A DNA stretch of 64,000 bases from Palleronia salina (GCF_900141995.1 NZ_FQZA01000004.1:62001-126000); one strand, 5' to 3'; counted from the stretch's first letter, positions 18,977-26,976 are shown. Made by a program: numbers and translations. Notes: a model not told the origin generated them from the sequence alone.

Positions 18977-20369
18977 ACCGCTTGCCTTCCCACGGCGCGT
19001 CGGCGTCGTCGTCGCCAAGGTCGATCTCGAAGATCCGCAGCGGATCGTCGCCGGTGTTCCACAGCTCGACCGAGCTGCCGGGCGCGACGTTCACGTTCTG
19101 CCCGGGGCTGAAATCGTGCACGGGTCCGCCGTTCTTCCAACGGCCCTGCCCGTCCGACACGGCCAGCAGCTTGCCGCCCGACGCGGTGCCGCGGAAGGTC
19201 GCGGATTCGCCCACGTCCAGCGTGCGGCGCGACACGGCCGGCACGGCCCTGCCGCCCTGGCCGATATCCACCGGCGCCGACTCGGAATGGCGCGCGACCT
19301 CGCTGCGGCCGTCGGCCTTCAGGCGCGTCACCGCGTCCTTCACCTTCTGGGCGTTGGCGTGGTTCGTCACGAGAAGCGCGTCGGGTGTGTCCACCACGAT
19401 CACGTCGTCCATGCCGATCACGGTCACCAGCTTGTCGCCCGCGCGGATCAGCGAATTGCGGGTGTCGAAGGTCATGGCCTCGCCGCTGGAGACGTTGCCG
19501 TCGTCGGTCTTCGGGCTGATCGAATGGATGGCGGTCCACGCCCCCACGTCGTTCCAGTCCACCGAAACGGGCGCCACGGCGACGCGGTCCGAGCGTTCGA
19601 AGATCAGGCGTTCCGTCGGCTCGTTGGCGGCGTTGCGGAACGGTGCCTCCGACAGCTTCAGGCCGGTCTCGGTCACCTCGGCGTCGTCCATCGCCGCGCG
19701 GACGGCGGCCAGGGTGTCGGGATCGTGCTTGGCGAACTCGTCGATCAGGACATCGGCGCGCATCATCGAGATGCCCGACGCCCAGAGCGTGTCCCCCCCG
19801 GCCACCAGGCGCTCGGCCTCTTCGAGGGCCGGCTTCTCGATGAAGCGGCTCACCTCGTACAAGCCTTCCTGCTCGTCCGTGGGCGCGCCGCAGGTGATGT
19901 ACCCGAAGCCGGTCTCGGCGTGTTTCGGCACTACGCCGAACAGCACGATCCGTCCCGCCTCGGCGCCGGGGCGCATGGCAGTGACGACGGTGTTCATGTC
20001 GCCCTCGATCTTGTGGTCCGAGGGCAGCACCAGCATGGTCGCGGACGGATCGTCCTTGGCCAGCGTCAGCGCGGCGGCCAGGACGGCGGGGCCGGTGTTG
20101 CGGCCCACCGGTTCGCCCACGAAGCGGGCCGGCGTGTCGATCGCGGCAAGCTGGTCGCGCACCAGAATCTCTTCCGAGGCGGCGGCGATCAGCAGCGGGT
20201 CGGCGAACCCATCGCCGCGGTGCCGCGCGACGGTCGCCTGCAGGAAGCTCGGGCCGCCCACGCCGTCAACGGATTGAAACTGCTTGGGTTGGGCGACGCG
20301 GGACATCGGCCAAAGGCGTGTCCCCATGCCGCCCGACAAAATGACGGGATGGATAATGCGGCTCATCAT
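18963..20369 (-). CDS. algA: AlgA-like mannose-1-phosphate guanylyltransferase with degenerate isomerase domain
   Basis: A 468-residue protein. The N-terminal nucleotidyltransferase has the signature GGMGTRLWPMSR (about 14-25) and RFIEKP (about 166), as expected for making GDP-mannose from mannose-1-phosphate and GTP. In bifunctional AlgA/ManC enzymes the C-terminal cupin carries YRPWG and QxHxxRAEHW for mannose-6-phosphate isomerase activity. Here the cupin-like region (about 370-455) has neither; the corresponding part reads GGKLLAVSDGQGRW. The isomerase half is therefore probably inactive and mannose-6-phosphate would need another source. The first of two tandem ATGs overlaps the alg44 stop as ATGA. 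Confidence 0.88.
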   Translation of the reverse strand: MMSRIIHPVILSGGMGTRLWPMSRVAQPKQFQSVDGVGGPSFLQATVARHRGDGFADPLLIAAASEEILVRDQLAAIDTPARFVGEPVGRNTGPAVLAAALTLAKDDPSATMLVLPSDHKIEGDMNTVVTAMRPGAEAGRIVLFGVVPKHAETGFGYITCGAPTDEQEGLYEVSRFIEKPALEEAERLVAGGDTLWASGISMMRADVLIDEFAKHDPDTLAAVRAAMDDAEVTETGLKLSEAPFRNAANEPTERLIFERSDRVAVAPVSVDWNDVGAWTAIHSISPKTDDGNVSSGEAMTFDTRNSLIRAGDKLVTVIGMDDVIVVDTPDALLVTNHANAQKVKDAVTRLKADGRSEVARHSESAPVDIGQGGRAVPAVSRRTLDVGESATFRGTASGGKLLAVSDGQGRWKNGGPVHDFSPGQNVNVAPGSSVELWNTGDDPLRIFEIDLGDDDADAPWEGKRYARA

Positions 20370-21496
20370 TGGTCTCCATTCTGGGTAATGCGATTGAAAA
20401 TCGGCAGGACGGTTTCGTCCCGGAAGGCGCGCGCTTCGGTCAGCGCTTCGCCGGTGAGAGTGGTCCAGTCGACGCCGAACGCGTCGCGCGTGACACTGAG
20501 CGCCGCCACCTGGCCGGCGGTGCCATCGGGAAGGTCGATGGACGGCACGAGGTTCGTGCGCACCAGCCCATCGGACCCCACGGCGCCCGGCGCGCGGAAG
20601 CCTTCGGCCAGCGTCGCGCGGAATTCGGCGCCACCGGGCAGCGTCACGTCGACACCGCCGGTCTGCTGCACTTCGAACAGAAGCTCCTGCGGCAGGCGTG
20701 CCTCGATGGTCAGGGCGGCGTCGTCGGGCGACACGGCAAACAGCGGCTCGCCGGCGAGGACGGTGCTGCCCTCGGTGACCGAGATCGGCTGCGCCACGCC
20801 GTCGATCGGCATGGCGATCGACAGCGTTTCGCCGTCCACGGTGTCGAGCGCGAAGAGCACGTCGCCGGCCTGGGCCTCGGCGTCGATGAAGCTGATCTGG
20901 CCGTCCGCGGTGGCGCGGATTGTCTGCCCTTCGGGCACGACGCGGCCGGGAGCGGCGATGTCGGTGGTGAACAGGCGCGCCTGCATCAGGCTGACGGCCA
21001 GGGCGATCAGCGCGACGGTCAGCGCCAGGACCACCAGCGTCGCGGCGCCGCTGCGGACGCGCTGACCGATGGTCGGCTTGCCCGGCGCACCGCTGCCGCC
21101 GTTCTTGGGCTGGGCCAGCGCGCCCGACCGGATCAGGCGGCCCGAGCTGGTCAGGTCACCCGAGATGTAGTCGTTCAGGACCTGGCGCAGCTGGGCGGAG
21201 TGGTCGCCGGTCGGCTCGGAGAAGACCAGCACGCCGGTGTTGTCGTCGATCACGCGGACCTGCGCGGCGGGCGACAGGGCCAGCTGGAAGCCGGGGAAGT
21301 CGAAGATCAGCCGCACGATGTTCTGGGTGCCGTCGATGCCCCGGTCGATCAGGCCGGTGACCTGCGCCGTGGTCATCGACAGGCCGCCGCCGGAATAGCG
21401 GCGTCCGTCGATCACCGCGGTGAACGGGATGTCGATCAGCGGGTGTTCGTTGCCGGCCGAAAGCGGCGCGGGGGACGTGTCGGGTGCATGTGTCAT
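20366..21496 (-). CDS. alg44: Alg44-like polymerase co-factor (PilZ-like domain plus membrane-fusion domain)
   Basis: A 376-residue inner-membrane protein. The N-terminal cytoplasmic PilZ-like domain (about 18-115) is followed by one membrane segment (about 150-172) and a periplasmic HlyD-type membrane-fusion region (about 180-320). In Pseudomonas, Alg44 binds cyclic di-GMP through RxxxR and DxSxxG and switches on Alg8. In this protein the first arginine pair is replaced by HPLIDIP and the second motif by YSGGGLSM, so c-di-GMP binding is uncertain. The gene sits between alg8 (21 bases upstream) and algA (ATGA overlap), the conserved partner position for Alg8. Assignment is by domain order and context. 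Confidence 0.85.
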   Translation of the reverse strand: MTHAPDTSPAPLSAGNEHPLIDIPFTAVIDGRRYSGGGLSMTTAQVTGLIDRGIDGTQNIVRLIFDFPGFQLALSPAAQVRVIDDNTGVLVFSEPTGDHSAQLRQVLNDYISGDLTSSGRLIRSGALAQPKNGGSGAPGKPTIGQRVRSGAATLVVLALTVALIALAVSLMQARLFTTDIAAPGRVVPEGQTIRATADGQISFIDAEAQAGDVLFALDTVDGETLSIAMPIDGVAQPISVTEGSTVLAGEPLFAVSPDDAALTIEARLPQELLFEVQQTGGVDVTLPGGAEFRATLAEGFRAPGAVGSDGLVRTNLVPSIDLPDGTAGQVAALSVTRDAFGVDWTTLTGEALTEARAFRDETVLPIFNRITQNGDQ

Positions 21497-21517
21497 TGGG
21501 TGCGTCCTGTCGGTCGT

Positions 21518-22981
21518 TCAGAGAAGTCCGGTCGCGAGCGCCGCGCCGAGTGTGAGCCAGCCCAGCGCGAGGCCGTGCATGTAGGTGGAGGAGGCCGAGC
21601 GCAGCCGCGCGCCCAGCGGCATCCGCGCCGCCGCCTTCTTCGAGGCCTGGCGCGTCCATTTCTGCCGGTCGAGCCGGAACAGCGCCGAGCTCTTGACCGA
21701 GGCGCCGACGATCTGCCCGAAGTACAGCAGCGGCGCGTAGACGATGGGGAAGCCGCCGCCCCGGAAGGTCGAGAGCATCCAGCAGAAGACGTAGCGGGTG
21801 AACATGACCCAGGCGATGTAGGCGGGGATCACGGCGGGCGTCGCGAAGAGCGCGGTCAGCGCGATGGAGATCGGGCCGAACAGCGTGGTCCAGATCGACA
21901 CGCGCTGGTCGAGGATCGACCACCATGTGAAGAACCCGATCCGCGCCGGTCCCAGCCCCAGCGCGCGCCCGTTGGTGCGCAGCATGTTGCCGAACCACCG
22001 CTTCATCAGCGCCACGGCGCTTTCGAAGAAGCCCGGCATCGGCTGGTCCTCGTACGAGACGCAGCGCACGTCCGGCAGGTAGGTCATGTGGAAGCCGCGG
22101 CTGAGCAGCCAGAACCAGGTCGACTTGTCGTCGCCGGTCAGGAAGTTGATGCGTCCCAGCCGCCAGTGGTCGATGTGGTCGGACTGCACCTGGCGGATGA
22201 AGGTCGGGTCGGTGGCCAGATCCGCGCGGAAGACCGACATGCGGCCCGTCAGCGTCAGGACCCGGCCGCCGAACGCCATGGACGACATCATCATCTGGCG
22301 CTGCATGAAGCGCAGGTCGAACCAGTTGCGGAACAGCCAGTCATTCGGGATCTCGACGGATTCGTCGGTGGTCAGCGCACCGACGCGGTCGTCGGTGAAG
22401 AAGGGCGCCGCGCGCTCGACGATGTCGGCGGGAACGGCGCTGTCGCCGTCCACGAACAGCATGATGTCGTCACGCCGGGGCGCCTCACGCTGCAACAGCC
22501 GCAGCGACCGGGCGATGGCGTCGCGTTTCCCCGATCCGGGGATCTGGTCGATGATGAAGCGGACATCGGGCATGTCCGCGCGCCGCGCCTCGAACAGGTC
22601 GCGCAGCACCCGCAGGTCGGCCCCGTCCACCACCGAAGCGACGATGGTGGCGCCACCGGGAGACCGGCGGGCGGCCTCGAAGATGGAGCCGTAGACCGCG
22701 GTCGTCACGCCGGGTTCGATCTTGAAGGTCGTGACCATGAAATAGGCGTGCGCGGGCACGGCCCGTTCCGCATAGGCCGCCTCGGCCCGCGCGCGGCGCC
22801 GGGGATAGATCCACCGGATATAGGCCGTCGCGCGCAGAAAGTTCAGGGTGGCCCATCCATACCGCCACAGGCCGATCGCGCCGAGCACCACGATGGCTTC
22901 TTCGGCGGCGGCGAAGCTGGTGTCGCGCACGGCGAGCGCCAAGGCCAGGAAGGCCGCGATATAGATGAGATGACCCAGCAT
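21518..22981 (-). CDS. alg8: Alg8-like polymannuronate synthase (GT2 glycosyltransferase)
   Basis: A 487-residue processive family-2 glycosyltransferase with N-terminal and C-terminal membrane segments around a cytosolic catalytic domain. Motifs: the DGDS metal/UDP-site acid (VDGDSAVPADI), the GDDKSTWFW catalytic base region typical of Alg8, and a KRWFGNMLR block in place of QxxRW. It polymerises mannuronate from GDP-mannuronate and passes the chain to the periplasm. These blocks are closer to Alg8 than to cellulose or curdlan synthases, which supports the alginate-type assignment. It is 6 bases downstream of algD and upstream of alg44, the same order as in Pseudomonas. Confidence 0.92.
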   Translation of the reverse strand: MLGHLIYIAAFLALALAVRDTSFAAAEEAIVVLGAIGLWRYGWATLNFLRATAYIRWIYPRRRARAEAAYAERAVPAHAYFMVTTFKIEPGVTTAVYGSIFEAARRSPGGATIVASVVDGADLRVLRDLFEARRADMPDVRFIIDQIPGSGKRDAIARSLRLLQREAPRRDDIMLFVDGDSAVPADIVERAAPFFTDDRVGALTTDESVEIPNDWLFRNWFDLRFMQRQMMMSSMAFGGRVLTLTGRMSVFRADLATDPTFIRQVQSDHIDHWRLGRINFLTGDDKSTWFWLLSRGFHMTYLPDVRCVSYEDQPMPGFFESAVALMKRWFGNMLRTNGRALGLGPARIGFFTWWSILDQRVSIWTTLFGPISIALTALFATPAVIPAYIAWVMFTRYVFCWMLSTFRGGGFPIVYAPLLYFGQIVGASVKSSALFRLDRQKWTRQASKKAAARMPLGARLRSASSTYMHGLALGWLTLGAALATGLL

Positions 22982-22987
22982 GGCGGC

Positions 22988-24307
22988 TTACCAGCAGATG
23001 CCCTGGTAACCCGCGTCGCTGACGACGTCCGGGTCGATACGGCCGAGGTCGACCACGCGGCGGTTGCCGAGGCTGCCTTTCAGCCGCTCGGTCACCTCGG
23101 GGTACTTGTTGCCCACGACGATGACTTCGCTGTCCTCGATCAGCTGGTCGATATCGTCTTCCATCCGCTCGGACAGGTCGGGGACGACGGCGTTGCCGCG
23201 CCCCACGGCGCCCGGATCGTTGGCGAAGGCGGTGGCGACGTAGGGGTCGTAGACGCGCACCTCCTGGCCGCTGTCGATCAAGCGCGCGGCCAGGTCGGCC
23301 AGCGGGCTTTCACGCAGGTCGTCGGTGCCCGACTTGAAGCTCACGCCGACAAGGCCGACGGCCTTCTTCGACGCCGCGCGCACCATGGTCTCGGCCCGCT
23401 CGATCTGGGCGTCGTTGGCCTCGAGAATGGCATTAAGAAGCGGCGTGGCGATGCCCGAGGACTGGCCCACGGCCTTCAGCGCGCGCACGTCCTTGGGCAG
23501 GCACGAGCCGCCGAAAGCGAAGCCGGGCCGCAGGAAGGCCGGCGACATGGCGACCTTGGTGTCGGAACACAGGATCGACATCACCTTCTGGCCGTCGAGC
23601 TCGTTCGCCTTGGCGATGTTGCCGATCTCGTTGGCGAAGCTGATCTTGGCCGCACGCCAGCTGTTCGACGTGTATTTCACCATCTCGGCCGTTCGGATAT
23701 CGACCTTGTTCATCTCGCAGGGCAGGTCCTGGTTGATCTCGGTCAGGATCTGTTCGGTCTGCTCGTCGAGGCTGCCGAAGACGATCAGGCCGGGATCGGC
23801 GTAGTCCTCGATCGCGGTGCTTTCGCGCAGGAACTCGGGGAAATAGCCGACGCCGAAATCACGGCCGGCCCGCTTGCCCGACGCCTTTTCCAGCGTGGGA
23901 ATGCAGACCTCTTCCATGGTGCCGGGCACGATGGTCGAACGCATGATGACGGTGTGGCGGTCCCGCTTGGCGGCGATGGCACGGCCGATATCCTCGCAGA
24001 CGGACACCACGAAATCGAGCCCGACCGACCCGTCCGGCGCCGACGGCGTGCCGACGCAGACGAAGGACGCGTCGGTCTTGGCGACGGCCTCGGCGGCATC
24101 GGTGGTGGCGGTCATGCGGCCGCTTTCGGCCATCTCGGCGACGAGGGCATCGAGGCCCTTCTCGACGATGGGCGCGCGGCCGGCATTCAGCCCGTCCACC
24201 TTGTCCTGGTCGAGATCGACGGCAATCACCTCGTGGCCGTCGCGGGCCAGGCACGCCGCGGACACGACGCCCACGTAGCCGATCCCGAAAACACTGATCT
24301 TTGTCAT
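22988..24307 (-). CDS. algD: GDP-mannose 6-dehydrogenase
   Basis: Oxidises GDP-mannose with 2 NAD+ to GDP-mannuronate, the committed step of alginate-type synthesis. The protein has 439 residues (Pseudomonas AlgD 436). The N-terminal NAD fold is GIGYVGVVSAACL (about 8-20), and the catalytic cysteine lies in FGGSCLPKDVRAL (C269), the AlgD form of the UDP/GDP-sugar dehydrogenase motif. The start at 24307 has AAGGA 7 bases upstream; the open frame extends 34 codons further without a site. It is the first gene of the 15.6-kb operon. UDP-glucose dehydrogenase is the main alternative, but the motif form and operon favour GDP-mannose. Confidence 0.93.
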   Translation of the reverse strand: MTKISVFGIGYVGVVSAACLARDGHEVIAVDLDQDKVDGLNAGRAPIVEKGLDALVAEMAESGRMTATTDAAEAVAKTDASFVCVGTPSAPDGSVGLDFVVSVCEDIGRAIAAKRDRHTVIMRSTIVPGTMEEVCIPTLEKASGKRAGRDFGVGYFPEFLRESTAIEDYADPGLIVFGSLDEQTEQILTEINQDLPCEMNKVDIRTAEMVKYTSNSWRAAKISFANEIGNIAKANELDGQKVMSILCSDTKVAMSPAFLRPGFAFGGSCLPKDVRALKAVGQSSGIATPLLNAILEANDAQIERAETMVRAASKKAVGLVGVSFKSGTDDLRESPLADLAARLIDSGQEVRVYDPYVATAFANDPGAVGRGNAVVPDLSERMEDDIDQLIEDSEVIVVGNKYPEVTERLKGSLGNRRVVDLGRIDPDVVSDAGYQGICW

Positions 24308-24508
24308 GGCTCTTCCTTCTCTGGCCGCTTCGGGCCGCATCGAAATCCGTGTCGGACGGCGGTCCCGCCCGGTTCGATTGAGAAGGTAAGGAAAGGTGCT
24401 GCGCCCCATCAGTCGGGAAAGCGCCGGACCCGTTGTGGGAATTCATGGAAGGGGTCGGGAGCTTCCGGACCCCTCTGTGGGGCATTCCGCCACGCGCCCC
24501 GTCAAATG
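24308..24508 (-). promoter_or_regulatory. Leader region of the alginate-like operon with a hairpin
   Basis: A 201-base gap between the second regulator gene and algD. It must contain any dedicated operon promoter. A 7-bp inverted repeat (24450-24456 with 24468-24474) encloses a partly self-complementary centre; without a T-run it is more an operator or processing site than a terminator. I see no convincing AlgU/sigma-E type promoter. Confidence 0.4.
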
Positions 24509-25144
24509 TTAATTCAGCCAGCCTCGCGCGCTGGCCATGCGGATCAGCGCGGGTCGATCGGCCAGGCCCAGCTTGGCCATGCCGCGCGCCCGGTGGGTGT
24601 CCACGGTCTTGGGACTCAGCCCGATGCGCCCGGCGATATCGCTGTTGGAATAGCCGCGCGCCCAAAGCTTGAGGATATCCTCCTCGCGCGGGGTGGGGAT
24701 CTTGCCCTCGGTCGGACCGGCCTTCGGCGCCGTGGCCGCGCGGCCCACCGACCGCTCGACGAAACTGCCGCCGGCCATCGCCACGCGGATCACCCGCATC
24801 AGCGCGCTGCCCGACACCGATTTCGACACGACCGAGCGGAACCCGGCATCAAGGCACACGTCGACGAGCTCGCGCGTGGGAAGCGACGCGACGGCGATCA
24901 GCGCCATACCGGGCCGCGCCGACAGCATCTGCGGCACCAGCGTCATGAGCGTCGGGGTGAAAAGGGGATCGATCAGCAGCACGTCCCAGGACGGCGCGCG
25001 CAGGCGATCCAGATCCTCGGCGTCGATGGCCTCGCCGTCCAGCCCATCGGCTTCGAAAGCGCGCGTGGCCAGGTCGATCACGGCCGAGGCGAAAATCGGG
25101 CTGCGATCCGCGACGCCGAGACGAACGGGGGAAGTCGACACCAT
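24509..25144 (-). CDS. NarL/LuxR-type response-regulator-like transcription factor
   Basis: A 211-residue protein: an N-terminal receiver-like domain (about 8-120), in which IDPLFTP carries a possible phosphoacceptor aspartate at about 59, and a C-terminal LuxR-type helix-turn-helix (about 150-205; TPREEDILKLWARGYSNSDI and SPKTVDTHRARGMAKLGL). No histidine kinase is encoded nearby, so it is an orphan. It follows a paralogous regulator after 6 bases and lies immediately upstream of algD in the same direction, which makes it a candidate controller of the operon. It lacks a recognisable Pseudomonas AlgR, AlgB or AlgZ counterpart. Confidence 0.85.
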   Translation of the reverse strand: MVSTSPVRLGVADRSPIFASAVIDLATRAFEADGLDGEAIDAEDLDRLRAPSWDVLLIDPLFTPTLMTLVPQMLSARPGMALIAVASLPTRELVDVCLDAGFRSVVSKSVSGSALMRVIRVAMAGGSFVERSVGRAATAPKAGPTEGKIPTPREEDILKLWARGYSNSDIAGRIGLSPKTVDTHRARGMAKLGLADRPALIRMASARGWLN

Positions 25145-25150
25145 CGCGGG

Positions 25151-25810
25151 TCAGGCCGCCCAGGCGTTGTCCCGGGCAAAAAGTTCGAGATCGCGCGCGC
25201 CGGTCAGCCCCAGCTTCGACATGGCGCGGTACTTGTGGGTCTCGACGGTCTTGCCGCTGATCGACAGGTCGCGCCCGATGGCGCGGCAGCTGCGCCCGCC
25301 CACGACCGCCTTCAGGACCTCGCGCTCGCGCTCGGTCAGGTCCTCGTCCGCCTGGGGGCCGTCGGCGGTATGCGCCTCGCCCAGTTCGGCAAAGCAACCA
25401 TCCACGTAGAGCCCGCCTGCCGAAACGCAGAGCAGCGCGTCGCCCAGCATCTCGAGGTCCCCGGCCCGCGACACGACGCCGTCGTATTGCGCGCCGAGAC
25501 ACCGGCGCGCCACGTCTTCCGAGGTTTCGGAGACGTAGGCGACGATCGCCGCGGGACCGAACGCCTCGCGCATGACATCCAGCGCAACAGCCGGGTCGCT
25601 GCCCGATTGCTCGGGGTCGAAGACGACCACGTCGAAGCCGGGACAGGCGGATTGGCCCCCCGTGACGATGGACGGCTGACCGTCGCAGCGGCCGATCACG
25701 GCCAGGTCGCCACCCTTGTTCAGTTCCCGTTCGACGGCCCGGGACAGGATCGCGCTGTCATCGATGAACAGCACGCGGGGCAGATCCGGGGCGTTGGAAA
25801 AATCTGTCAT
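25151..25810 (-). CDS. NarL/LuxR-type response-regulator-like transcription factor, first of a pair
   Basis: A 219-residue protein with a receiver-like N-terminal domain (about 12-130; FIDDSA acidic pair and FDVVVFDPEQ as the likely phosphoacceptor strand) and a C-terminal LuxR helix-turn-helix (about 155-210; LTEREREVLKAVVGG and SGKTVETHKYRAMSKLGL). GGAG lies 7 bases before the ATG. It is co-transcribed with the next regulator. The two proteins share architecture but only moderate sequence, so they are an old duplication. The canonical receiver lysine is not obvious, which raises the possibility of phosphorylation-independent control. Confidence 0.85.
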   Translation of the reverse strand: MTDFSNAPDLPRVLFIDDSAILSRAVERELNKGGDLAVIGRCDGQPSIVTGGQSACPGFDVVVFDPEQSGSDPAVALDVMREAFGPAAIVAYVSETSEDVARRCLGAQYDGVVSRAGDLEMLGDALLCVSAGGLYVDGCFAELGEAHTADGPQADEDLTEREREVLKAVVGGRSCRAIGRDLSISGKTVETHKYRAMSKLGLTGARDLELFARDNAWAA

Positions 25811-25984
25811 GCGGGAACTCCGTTGGTGCCACGGGGAAATGAGCCCGCTTTCGAATTTGTTCCTGCGAATACGTCTGGTTTCCGGCCGTCTCCTGCAAGA
25901 TCACGCCAAGATTTCGTGAATTCGGCAAACCTCCGCCGATTGACGTGGCGGAGCCCCGGCACGCCGGCCGCGGCCGTCGCCGGT

Positions 25985-26046
25985 CCATCACTGGTTCTCA
26001 AATACCTCCGGGGGAGTCCGCGACAGCGGACGGGGGCAGCGCCCCC
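25985..26046 (+). repeat. Dispersed palindromic repeat, copy A
   Basis: About 62 bases. A lead-in CATCACTGGTTCTC is followed by AAATACCTCCGGGGGAG, a small stem TCCGC/GCGGA (26017-26030) and a strong hairpin GGGGGC-AGC-GCCCCC (26032-26046). The element lies between the short-chain dehydrogenase and the regulator pair. It belongs to a family with copies at 34219, 37594, 58559 and a fragment at 48661. Confidence 0.85.
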
Positions 26047-26079
26047 ATCCCCGCCGCGCAACGAACGCGCGGCGGCGCG

Positions 26080-26844
26080 CTAGCCGCAGACCAGGCCGCC
26101 ATCCACGACCAGCGTCTGGCCCGTCACCGCGCGCGCCCAGGGCGAGGCGAAGAACAGCACCGCGTCGGCCAGTTCCTCGGGCGTGGTGACATGGCCCAGC
26201 GGCGTCTGACCGGCGATCAGGTCGAACACCGCGTCCGGCGTCGCCGCGCTGGCGTCGGTGGTGCGCAGAAGGCCGCCCGCGACCATGTTCACCGTCACAC
26301 CCAGAGGGCCCAGGTCCTTCGACGCCGTGCGCGTGAAGGCCATCAGCGCGGCCTTGGCGGCGGTGTAATCGTGGTAGGGCACCACCGGGTTCTGCACCAG
26401 GTTCGACCCGATGGTGACCACCCGGCCCTCGCCCGCCGCCTGGAAATGCGGCCGCATGGCCTTGATGGCGTGCAGCGCGCCCGCCACCGCCGTTTCGGTC
26501 TGGCGGGCGATCTCGGACCACTCCAGCGTCTCCAGCGTCGCGCGGGCGTCGCCGTTGAAGCTGTAGGCGGCCAGCGCGTTGTGGACCAGCGTGGTGGGCG
26601 GGCCCAGCCGCTCGGAGATTTCGGCGACCATGGCGCTCACGGCAGCGGCGTCGGTCACGTCGGCCCGCACGGTGATGGCGTTGTCGCCAAGCTCGGCGGC
26701 AAGGGCCTCGGCCGCGTCCGCGCTGGTGCGGTAGTTTATGGCGACTTTTGCGCCCTCGCGGGCGAAAGCCCGTGCGATGGCGGCGCCGAGGCCCCGTCCC
26801 GCCCCGGTGACGAGGACGGTCTGGCGATCGAGGGGACGTGTCAT
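26080..26844 (-). CDS. Short-chain dehydrogenase/reductase downstream of a TPP riboswitch
   Basis: Classical SDR of 254 residues. NAD(P)-binding TGAGRGLG lies at about 14-21, the catalytic serine in IGSNLVQ, and the YxxxK pair in YTAAK (about 156-160). The usual NNAG is altered to HNAL. It resembles 3-oxoacyl-ACP reductase-type (FabG-like) enzymes, but the substrate is not known. The start at 26844 has AGGAG 9 bases upstream. A TPP riboswitch lies 163 bases upstream on the same strand, so expression probably responds to thiamine. From memory, THI-box-controlled SDRs have been named OarX in comparative work. It could act on a thiamine precursor or derivative, which is inference. Confidence 0.88.
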   Translation of the reverse strand: MTRPLDRQTVLVTGAGRGLGAAIARAFAREGAKVAINYRTSADAAEALAAELGDNAITVRADVTDAAAVSAMVAEISERLGPPTTLVHNALAAYSFNGDARATLETLEWSEIARQTETAVAGALHAIKAMRPHFQAAGEGRVVTIGSNLVQNPVVPYHDYTAAKAALMAFTRTASKDLGPLGVTVNMVAGGLLRTTDASAATPDAVFDLIAGQTPLGHVTTPEELADAVLFFASPWARAVTGQTLVVDGGLVCG

Positions 26845-26948
26845 GCTGGTTGGCTCCTGCAACTGTTTGAAAGGGTGCAAGGGGCCGTCCGGGCGCGGAC
26901 CACCGACGGGCCACGACGGACTGGAATTGGCAGGAAGGTAAGATCCAA
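26841..26948 (-). CDS. Possible 35-codon leader ORF coupled to the SDR gene
   Basis: A frame beginning at a TTG (26948-26946), with a perfect AAGGAGG 5 bases upstream, runs 35 codons and ends in a TGA that overlaps the SDR ATG as ATGA. The Shine-Dalgarno lies in the 3' arm of a hairpin between the riboswitch and the SDR gene, so it could be the element the riboswitch controls. The peptide is Arg/Pro-rich and resembles nothing known. It may be a non-coding coincidence. Confidence 0.3.
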   Translation of the reverse strand: MDLTFLPIPVRRGPSVVRARTAPCTLSNSCRSQPA

Positions 26949-26950
26949 CT

Positions 26951-26976
26951 GTGCCTCCTTCACGAACGGAAGGCAC
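26951..26976 (-). promoter_or_regulatory. Hairpin in the expression platform of the TPP riboswitch
   Basis: On the minus strand an 8-bp stem (arms 26976-26969 and 26958-26951, including one G-U pair) holds an AAGGAGG sequence in its 3' arm. It lies 30 bases downstream of the aptamer. No T-run follows, so control by sequestering a ribosome binding site is more likely than termination. Confidence 0.5.

Noticed and set aside
24308-24508. AlgU/sigma-E type promoter for algD
   Set aside because: No GAACTT with a correctly spaced TCtgA was found on the minus strand.
20369-26083. A 5.7-kb plus-strand open frame opposite alg44, alg8, algD and both regulators
   Set aside because: Antisense to well-recognised genes, no family motifs, no ribosome binding site; an artefact of third-codon GC bias.
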